5,065 nucleotides of DNA from Erysipelotrichaceae bacterium (lineage in GTDB: Bacteria > Bacillota_I > Bacilli_A > Erysipelotrichales > Erysipelotrichaceae), in NCBI GenBank assembly GCA_021442745.1, contig JABUSI010000302.1, positions 1-5,065 of the forward strand, written 5' to 3'. A program made the position numbers and the translations under genes. Shown one piece after another: positions 1 to 5,065 of this stretch; within the stretch, counting starts at the first letter, position 1; every line of letters starts with the position of its first letter. Below the pieces are notes generated by a model. The model saw only the letters and a list, made by a program, of their open reading frames with translations. It ran no database searches and had not been told where the DNA came from.

Positions 1-899
1 GAACAGGAACAGATGTTTTTCATCTTCAAGGAGTTTATTTTGCGAGTCAGGTATTTGTAGTTATCACCGGACTGTACATAATGGCAAGGTACGTCAACCA
101 AACCCGGAAGATACTCAAGCATATATTCCATTCCCGGTTCTTCCATGTTGAAATGCCCCATACTGATTGCAGATACGGAACCGTCCATCTGGCTTGAGTC
201 AATAATGTATTCCGCCAATGTGAAGTCTACCATCTCCATTGCCAGGATACAATCGGCATCCCCGCGTCCTGCCTCCAGAATGTATTCGTTACCGTCCCCT
301 AAAATATGCATAGGAATGATAACTTTTGAAACTTTGTTGGATAAATCACCGTAAATACGTACACCGTTTAACTCGAACGTATTAACTAGATGATTGGCAA
401 GTTCTTCCACTGTTGTTTCCGGTAACACAAAACGCATCGGCTGTTCCTTATTGCCTGACATATACGGTAACCATCCCAATTTATTAGCTACGCCATAAAA
501 AATGCCGTCTACCCAGCCTCCATCCATCGGGATTCCGGAATGAATGTAATCATGATCTCTCCATACCACAATTCCTGCTTCATCCAGTAAAGCGGCTTTT
601 CTCATATACGTCGGATTCTTGCTGTTCTGCAACCATTCCTGATGGTCTCCATGATTATAGAATAAGGCTTCGTGACAGATAATCAGGTTAGCACCTAAAT
701 CTTTTGCCTGTCTGATTACTTCCATATTTGCCCAGCAAGTGGTGACGATACCCGTACATTCCACTTCCGGATTGCCATACAAAATCTTATCACGGGTTGT
801 TTTTTCATCAATCGGTACCAATACATCCGTTTCACGGTTCATACGGACCAGGCCTTTATGATATTTCTTTACTGTTGCGATGACTTCACTGATTAACAT
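1..899 (-). CDS. NIF3/DUF34-family dinuclear metal-centre protein (3' end cut by window edge)
   Basis: The frame opens at ATG 897-899 and stays open for 299 codons to the window edge with no stop, so the C-terminus is missing, probably by only a few residues. An AGAGAGG ribosome binding site (907-913) lies 7 nt upstream and fixes the start. The protein resembles the NIF3 (DUF34, once called GTP cyclohydrolase 1 type 2) family. Residues 67-83 read KDLGANLIICHEALFYN, the equivalent of the family's metal-binding 'DLIIxHHP' block. Near the C-terminus GHFNMEEPGMEYM (248-260) supplies H249 and E253, with the four-residue H-to-E spacing known for metal ligands of this fold. D115/H116/D117 are further ligand candidates. 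Residues 269-284 (DVPCHYVQSGDNYKYL) look like the usual family ending. No signal peptide or membrane segment is seen, so it is probably cytoplasmic and oligomeric. The biochemical role of the family is unsettled; a metal-dependent hydrolase or metal-handling function is only possible. The family call is fairly secure, the function is not. Confidence 0.85.
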   Translation of the reverse strand, partial: MLISEVIATVKKYHKGLVRMNRETDVLVPIDEKTTRDKILYGNPEVECTGIVTTCWANMEVIRQAKDLGANLIICHEALFYNHGDHQEWLQNSKNPTYMRKAALLDEAGIVVWRDHDYIHSGIPMDGGWVDGIFYGVANKLGWLPYMSGNKEQPMRFVLPETTVEELANHLVNTFELNGVRIYGDLSNKVSKVIIPMHILGDGNEYILEAGRGDADCILAMEMVDFTLAEYIIDSSQMDGSVSAISMGHFNMEEPGMEYMLEYLPGLVDVPCHYVQSGDNYKYLTRKINSLKMKNICSC

Positions 900-925
900 A
901 GTGTAACCTCTCTTTTTCTGTATTT

Positions 926-931
926 ATTATA
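926..931 (-). promoter_or_regulatory. Probable -10 box for the NIF3-family gene
   Basis: On the minus strand this reads TATAAT, a perfect sigma-A -10 hexamer, 26 bases before the start codon. No good -35 is present: the appropriately spaced bases (about 948-954) are a T-run that also serves as the U-tract of the upstream gene's terminator. The match may therefore be a weak promoter or chance in AT-rich DNA. Confidence 0.4.
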
Positions 932-946
932 AGCCGATTTCCGCAA

Positions 947-974
947 TAAAAAAAGAAGGACATTACGCCCTTCT
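947..974 (-). terminator. Intrinsic terminator of the GGDEF/HD-GYP gene
   Basis: Read on the minus strand, AGAAGGGC (974-967), loop GTAAT (966-962) and GTCCTTCT (961-954) form an 8-bp stem with one G-U pair, followed directly by six more T residues (953-948). The hairpin begins inside the TAG stop codon (975-973) of the large gene, so termination is tightly coupled to the end of the reading frame. It separates the large gene from the NIF3 gene downstream, although read-through is possible. Confidence 0.8.
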
Positions 975-3933
975 AACGAATCACCAGTTTACCCCTGCCT
1001 TGTTCCTTCGATTCATACATAGCCTTATCGGCTTCTTCGTACATATCGTTGAACGACTTGGTCTGTTCTGTGGAAATAGTGGCACCCATGGAAACACCTT
1101 CTCCTCCCGGGATAGCCTTTACCGTTACGGAAACATGATTAAACAATTGTTTTGCACGTTCCCTGATGGTTTCGTTATTCACATTGGAATCAAAGAACAT
1201 AGCCGCTGCAAATTCATCACCGCCCATACGACATGCCAGATCGTTCTTACGGAGAGAAGCCAGTATACTTTGGGAGACCACCAGCAAAAACTCATCTCCC
1301 ATACGATGCCCGTACGTATCGTTATATTCTTTAAACTTATCGACATCCATCATAAGGAACAGTATTTTTTTCTTTCCTTTCAGCAATACTTCTTCCAGAT
1401 CACTCATAAATGCAGAGTGTGTCAGTAATCCGGTCAGATCGTCCTGACGGTATTTCTTTTCCCATTGTTCCAGACGAACCTGTGCTTTCTTTTTTTCAAT
1501 ATGCATCATGTTACGGATGGAATACGTATCCGAAATATCCGCTACGATAATCTCCGAACGGTTAGCCATGACACCTGCATCAAAATACAGCCTTCCATAG
1601 CAGAATACATAAATCCAGGACCCGTTTTTCTTCTTCAGACGGTGTTCTATGTAGGCATAGGAATTTGCTGCTAATTGTCGGCTTACTTCTATCATATACT
1701 CCGTAACGTCTTCTTCCGGCAACAAATCCGTCTGTTTTATCTTTGCGGAAAGCACATCTTCAATGGTATACCCGGTTAATGTCGTAAACATATCATCTAT
1801 TTCAATAATACAGTTATTCTCATCCAGGATATAGTGAGCCCGATCAATGGCATGTACTTTATCTTCTGTCTTATCCGGTTTATTTTCATGTTGCTTGTCA
1901 TCTGCGGTTTCAAGATTGATTTCAGCCTGTATGTTTATTCCGTCTTCCTGCAGCATCTGGACAAATTCACTGACTATATACGGATCAAATTGTGTTCCTG
2001 CATTCTTCAGCAATTCACGTATCGCATACGACACGTTTCTTGCCTTTCTGTAATGGCGGTCGTTAATCATCGCATCGAAAGCATCCACAACCGCAATGAT
2101 TCGTGATAACAGCGGGATGCTTTCCCGTGACAATCCATCCGGATATCCCTGACCGTCCCAGCGTTCATGGTGATATTTTATCGTCTCTGCAATATGAGAA
2201 AGGTCTTTGTTGCTCATCGCAATCTGATAGCCTTTTTCGGTATGCGATTTGATGGTATCCCACTCTTCGTTGGAAAGTTTTCCCGGTTTGTTCAGAATTT
2301 CCAGCGGGATTCCGATTTTTCCGATATCATGCAGTATACATAACAACGAAAGATTTCCCTGTTCAATATTGCTTAAGCCGATTCTTCTTCCCAGTTTTTT
2401 ACCCAGCTCCTGTGTCCGTAGGACATGTTGTTCCGTATCTTCATCGCATTGTTGCAGCGCCCTGATTAAAGAAGCCAATGTTTCCGAATGGTTGGACTCC
2501 TTATCCAGAAGTTTCTTTGTACGCAATGCATTTTCCGTAACCTGTATAGCCGAAACGGTATCATATTCCGGCGGATCCACTTCCCCGATGGAATATTGGA
2601 ATGAACCGGAAAACTGTTCGGAAATGATTTTGATTACGGATTCAATCTGAGCATCCGTCAGATAAAACGTTATCACTATCAGATGCGCGTCGCTTCCCCG
2701 CACAAAATACGACCCGTTCGGGAAGTACTCTTTCATCAGTTCAGACAATTCCTTAATCTGTTTGTTTCCGGCGCTGAATCCGTAAATTGTATTGGTAATG
2801 GAAAGGCGGTTAATATCCAGAACAGTAATCTTCATACGTTCCGGGTGCATATCCGGATTGTGTCCGACATAGGATTTGAAGTTTTCCCAGGCATGAAATC
2901 CTGTCAGCAAATCCACTTCCTGTGTTGCATCAATGAACACAAACATTTTCCCGACGGTATCATTATCCTTGTTTTTAATCAGACGGTAATTGCAGATAAC
3001 CGGTGTTTTCATAGTGTTATCTCCGTAACACTGCACACTGAATGCATCGTCTGTCATACCGACGTTGTCTTCGATTCCTATTTGTTTCAGAAAATCATTC
3101 ATCCGAAGATTATCATGAAAATTAACGTTTGGTAATAATGAAGATGCAACCTCATTTTTCAGAATCAAAACATCGCCGAAATCAAACAACACGATTCCCT
3201 GTATAATGTTATCGAAAATACTGCTCTTGAATTTGTTTAACAATCCGTGTTTCCGAAATACAAACGCCGCGTAATACATCATGGCAATCATGCTGGAATA
3301 TCCGATTATACAAGGATCTAAAGTCTTTAAAAGCAAATGGTCGGGGAAATACATATTCAGAATACTCATCCCGAAAAAGTTAATAATCGTAAATTCAACA
3401 TACCAGTATGTGATCCTGTATTCTCTCGGAATATGATTCATTTTTCTGATAATCATGGTTGATACTAAGCAAACCATTCCAACCGAGAACATAATGTGAT
3501 AGAAAAATAACGGTTTGGCAACGTACCAATTCATCACAAACGGTTTGTCTATTTGCATGAATCCGAAATAGATTTCCGTAATCGGGTTAATAATCAGAAA
3601 AAATGCATCAACCGCAGACAATAAAAGTAATATACGATAAAAACCTGATTTTATAGTAAATCTGCTGTTTCTTGTAAATAAGGCTGTAAAAGGAACCAGA
3701 CACATCAGAAGCATATCCACACTGAGAAACACGAGAGTAAAAAGAACAGACCGCACCGTATAATTCGTTACAGTAATTGAATGCACATAGAGCAGATCCA
3801 ATAAGGCTGTAAATATACATGTACATGCCAGCCACCTGCCCTCTCTTGTTTTCTGGCGGAAGGAAAAATAAGCCACCGTCAGATCTGCAAAAAATATCAA
3901 TCCTGACAGGATTCCGAATATACTTTGAAACAT
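973..3933 (-). CDS. Membrane-bound dual c-di-GMP protein: 7TM, degenerate GGDEF, HD-GYP, PAS, GGDEF
   Basis: A 986-residue signalling protein. Residues 1-228 hold about seven hydrophobic helices (near 2-24, 33-52, 61-87, 99-117, 141-163, 175-196, 205-227), like the 7TM sensor module of some histidine kinases. Residues 232-338 are a weak PAS-like region. Residues 341-475 are a degenerate GGDEF: DLLTGF is kept but the signature is RGSDAHL (412-418). The HD-GYP phosphodiesterase domain (about 485-662) has H503, HD 535-536, K539, H564, HH 588-589, GYP 596-598 and D617. A charged linker (663-695), a PAS domain (about 696-803) and a helical linker (804-830) follow. The C-terminal GGDEF (831-986) has DDLTGL, metal ligand D863, FKEYND (867-872), GGDEF (904-908) and an RKND I-site (895-898) exactly five residues before it. 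Key residues for both c-di-GMP synthesis (from two GTP) and hydrolysis are present, so it is probably bifunctional. Start ATG 3931-3933 follows AGAAAGGAG (3940-3948) by 6 nt. Ligand and net activity cannot be read from sequence. Confidence 0.93.
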   Translation of the reverse strand: MFQSIFGILSGLIFFADLTVAYFSFRQKTREGRWLACTCIFTALLDLLYVHSITVTNYTVRSVLFTLVFLSVDMLLMCLVPFTALFTRNSRFTIKSGFYRILLLLSAVDAFFLIINPITEIYFGFMQIDKPFVMNWYVAKPLFFYHIMFSVGMVCLVSTMIIRKMNHIPREYRITYWYVEFTIINFFGMSILNMYFPDHLLLKTLDPCIIGYSSMIAMMYYAAFVFRKHGLLNKFKSSIFDNIIQGIVLFDFGDVLILKNEVASSLLPNVNFHDNLRMNDFLKQIGIEDNVGMTDDAFSVQCYGDNTMKTPVICNYRLIKNKDNDTVGKMFVFIDATQEVDLLTGFHAWENFKSYVGHNPDMHPERMKITVLDINRLSITNTIYGFSAGNKQIKELSELMKEYFPNGSYFVRGSDAHLIVITFYLTDAQIESVIKIISEQFSGSFQYSIGEVDPPEYDTVSAIQVTENALRTKKLLDKESNHSETLASLIRALQQCDEDTEQHVLRTQELGKKLGRRIGLSNIEQGNLSLLCILHDIGKIGIPLEILNKPGKLSNEEWDTIKSHTEKGYQIAMSNKDLSHIAETIKYHHERWDGQGYPDGLSRESIPLLSRIIAVVDAFDAMINDRHYRKARNVSYAIRELLKNAGTQFDPYIVSEFVQMLQEDGINIQAEINLETADDKQHENKPDKTEDKVHAIDRAHYILDENNCIIEIDDMFTTLTGYTIEDVLSAKIKQTDLLPEEDVTEYMIEVSRQLAANSYAYIEHRLKKKNGSWIYVFCYGRLYFDAGVMANRSEIIVADISDTYSIRNMMHIEKKKAQVRLEQWEKKYRQDDLTGLLTHSAFMSDLEEVLLKGKKKILFLMMDVDKFKEYNDTYGHRMGDEFLLVVSQSILASLRKNDLACRMGGDEFAAAMFFDSNVNNETIRERAKQLFNHVSVTVKAIPGGEGVSMGATISTEQTKSFNDMYEEADKAMYESKEQGRGKLVIR

Positions 3934-3967
3934 CTTAATCTCCTTTCTGCCCGTTTTTACAAATATT

Positions 3968-3995
3968 AATATAGTACAAAGGCGGATTATGTCAA
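3968..3995 (-). promoter_or_regulatory. Sigma-A-type promoter of the GGDEF/HD-GYP gene
   Basis: On the minus strand a perfect TTGACA -35 (3995-3990) is followed after 16 bases by TATATT (3973-3968), a five-of-six -10. Transcription would start near 3961, leaving a leader of about 28 nt that contains the AGAAAGGAG ribosome binding site. The gene therefore looks expressed from its own housekeeping-type promoter, with no room for a riboswitch in the leader. Confidence 0.7.
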
Positions 3996-3998
3996 ATA

Positions 3999-4016
3999 TT
4001 ACGGTATATTTCGTTA
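3999..4016. promoter_or_regulatory. Imperfect dyad upstream of the -35 box, possible operator
   Basis: The 18-bp segment has the symmetric form TnACGnnATATnnCGTnA, with 6 of 9 half-site positions matching. It sits three bases upstream of the -35 of the minus-strand promoter and within the shared divergent region, where a regulator could bind. The symmetry is modest in AT-rich DNA, so it may be chance. Confidence 0.18.
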
Positions 4017-4123
4017 TATATCAGGGAATTTAATACTGACTTTTATACAAAAACTCAGAATAAGGAAGTAAAAACAGTTGGTTTTATATATTCAAATTCC
4101 ATGTTACTATGTTTACGAATGAT

Positions 4124-4130
4124 GAGGTGA
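4124..4130 (+). promoter_or_regulatory. Ribosome binding site that sets the ROK kinase start
   Basis: GAGGTGA is a seven-base match to the anti-Shine-Dalgarno sequence, 5 nt before the ATG at 4136. It lies inside the frame of the longer open reading frame that begins at 4109, whose ATG has no such site upstream. This favours initiation at 4136. Confidence 0.85.
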
Positions 4131-4135
4131 CTTAT

Positions 4136-5017
4136 ATGAAATACTTATTATGTGATGTCGGTGGTTCCAGTATTAAATATGCCGTCAGTGACGAAAACCA
4201 TAATTTTGAAAAAAGCGGCAAGATTCCTACACCGGAGGATTCACTTGACCATTTCGTTGCTGTAATAACAAATCTTTATGAAGAAAACAACGACGTTTGC
4301 GGTATGGCACTCAGTATGCCCGGTCTGATTAACCCGGAAACCGGATACATGTTCACCGGCGGATCTTTACGCTACATTCAGAACCTGAATATGGTCAAAC
4401 TTTTGCAGAAACATATCCCTGTCAAAATTACTATTGGTAATGACGCAAAATGTGCGGCACTTGCCGAACTCGGATTCGGATGTCTGAAAGGTGTCAGCGA
4501 TGCTGTTGTCTGCGTATTGGGAACCGGCATCGGCGGATGCGTCATCGTTGACGGTAAGCCGGTTAACGGGAAGAATTTTTCAGCCGGAGAATTTTCCATG
4601 ATTCAGACAGATAAAGACCACTACGGATTTGAACACATTTGGGCATCGCTGAGCGGTATAAAAGGATTATTGAATCACGTGAACGCTGCCAGAGGATGTG
4701 AAGAGAATATGTCAGGAGAACAAATATTCTTAGCCGCAAACAACAACGATGAAAAAGTTTTGCTTGGCGTATCCGAATTTGCAAAACACGTGGCATTCGA
4801 ATTGTATAACCTGGTCGCAATCCTGAATCCCGAAGTTATCGCCATCGGCGGAGGAATCAGTATTCAGCCGTTATTAATCGATTTAATACGACAACATATG
4901 GAATCCATTAACAAAAGTATGGGTGATTTCTTCCATCTCCCAACGATTGTTCCTTGTAAATTTTTCAATGACGCCAATCTGATCGGTGCATTGCATCAGC
5001 ATCTGCAATCAAAATAA
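4136..5017 (+). CDS. ROK-family sugar kinase, zinc-free BglK-like type
   Basis: A 293-residue cytoplasmic kinase expected to transfer phosphate from ATP to a sugar or glycoside. The N-terminal phosphate loop is CDVGGSSIKYAV (6-17). SMPGLINPETG (60-70) and GGSLRY (75-80) match the sugar-side region. GND (101-103) gives D103, the likely catalytic base, followed by AKCAALAELG. GTGIGG (129-134) is the second phosphate motif, and NPEVIAIGGG (231-240) is the C-terminal adenosine-site motif. The usual ROK ExGH is replaced by AGEFSMI (150-156), and the cysteine cluster that binds zinc in glucokinase-type and NagC-type members is absent. This pattern, and GGxxR with AGEF in context, recalls beta-glucoside kinase BglK, but the substrate could equally be another hexose or amino sugar. 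No DNA-binding helix-turn-helix precedes it, so it is a kinase rather than a ROK repressor. The in-frame ATG at 4109 would add nine residues but lacks a ribosome binding site. It is transcribed divergently from the c-di-GMP gene and closed by its own terminator, with no sugar transporter or hydrolase in the window to indicate substrate. Confidence 0.9.
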   Translation: MKYLLCDVGGSSIKYAVSDENHNFEKSGKIPTPEDSLDHFVAVITNLYEENNDVCGMALSMPGLINPETGYMFTGGSLRYIQNLNMVKLLQKHIPVKITIGNDAKCAALAELGFGCLKGVSDAVVCVLGTGIGGCVIVDGKPVNGKNFSAGEFSMIQTDKDHYGFEHIWASLSGIKGLLNHVNAARGCEENMSGEQIFLAANNNDEKVLLGVSEFAKHVAFELYNLVAILNPEVIAIGGGISIQPLLIDLIRQHMESINKSMGDFFHLPTIVPCKFFNDANLIGALHQHLQSK

Positions 5018-5033
5018 ACATCTTCAATTGAAT

Positions 5034-5059
5034 AAAAAGTCAGGTTTCCTGACTTTTTT
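5034..5059 (+). terminator. Intrinsic terminator of the ROK kinase gene
   Basis: AAAAAGTCAGG (5034-5044), loop TTT and CCTGACTTTTT (5048-5058) form an 11-bp perfect stem whose core is AGTCAGG/CCTGACT, with the T-run continuing to 5059. It begins 16 bases after the TAA stop. The A-run on the other side means it could also stop transcription entering from the right on the minus strand. Confidence 0.9.
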
Positions 5060-5065
5060 ACTTAA

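Noticed and set aside
145..354. 69-codon plus-strand open frame
   Set aside because: It is antisense to the NIF3-family gene and has no recognisable protein features.
1000..3135. Several plus-strand open frames of 68-150 codons opposite the large minus-strand gene
   Set aside because: They lie wholly within a gene with complete recognisable domains, show no family features and lack convincing ribosome binding sites. They are antisense shadows.
3608..3835. 75-codon minus-strand frame overlapping the transmembrane region of the large gene
   Set aside because: It is an out-of-frame reading of the hydrophobic-helix coding region with no independent support.
4078..4113. Promoter for the ROK kinase (TTGGTT with ATGTTA or TATGTT)
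   Set aside because: No hexamer pair scores well at a proper spacing. A promoter must exist somewhere upstream, but I cannot place it by eye.
4101..4130. Nine-codon leader ORF (MLLCLRMMR) whose TGA stop overlaps the kinase ribosome binding site
   Set aside because: It has no Shine-Dalgarno sequence of its own and is too short to distinguish from chance. Its stop falling in GAGGTGA is explained by the ribosome binding site itself.
4109..4135. Nine-residue N-terminal extension of the ROK kinase (MFTNDEVTY)
   Set aside because: The extension covers the strong GAGGTGA site that serves the ATG at 4136, and family members begin directly with the MKxxxxDxGG strand.
3934..4135. Possible riboswitch (for example a c-di-GMP riboswitch) in the divergent region
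   Set aside because: The predicted leader of the minus-strand gene is only about 28 nt, and I see no conserved aptamer-like GC-rich helices on either strand of this AT-rich segment.
4378..4820. Two minus-strand open frames opposite the ROK kinase
   Set aside because: They are antisense to a well-supported kinase, with no domain features or plausible upstream signals.

Overview
The window suggests a chromosomal fragment of a moderately AT-rich, low-to-mid GC Gram-positive bacterium (Bacillota, possibly a gut Clostridia or Erysipelotrichia relative). This rests on strong Shine-Dalgarno sequences (AGAAAGGAG, GAGGTGA, AGAGAGG), AT-rich intergenic DNA, short hairpin-plus-U terminators and the protein families present. 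The assignment is an inference and no species can be named.

Layout: three protein genes fill almost the whole window. From the left edge to 899, on the minus strand, lies a NIF3/DUF34-family dinuclear-metal protein whose 3' end runs off the window. A 73-bp gap (900-972) holds the terminator of the next gene and a probable -10 box for the NIF3 gene. From 973 to 3933, also minus strand, is a 986-residue membrane-anchored cyclic-di-GMP turnover protein. Its order is seven transmembrane segments, a weak PAS-like region, a degenerate GGDEF, an HD-GYP phosphodiesterase, a PAS domain, a coiled linker and an intact GGDEF cyclase with an I-site. A 202-bp divergent intergenic region (3934-4135) carries a good sigma-A-type promoter for that gene and the ribosome binding site of the plus-strand gene. 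From 4136 to 5017 is a ROK-family sugar kinase of the zinc-free, BglK-like type, followed by a strong terminator at the right edge. No gene-free stretch exceeds 300 bases.

Functional reading: the three genes look like independent transcription units rather than one pathway. The large signalling protein probably makes and degrades c-di-GMP in response to a membrane or ligand signal. The ROK kinase probably phosphorylates a sugar or glycoside, and the NIF3 protein is a conserved metal protein of uncertain role. I found no tRNA, rRNA, CRISPR array, insertion sequence, attachment site or phage gene, and no evidence of a wholly new system. The most notable item is the domain arrangement of the 986-residue protein.
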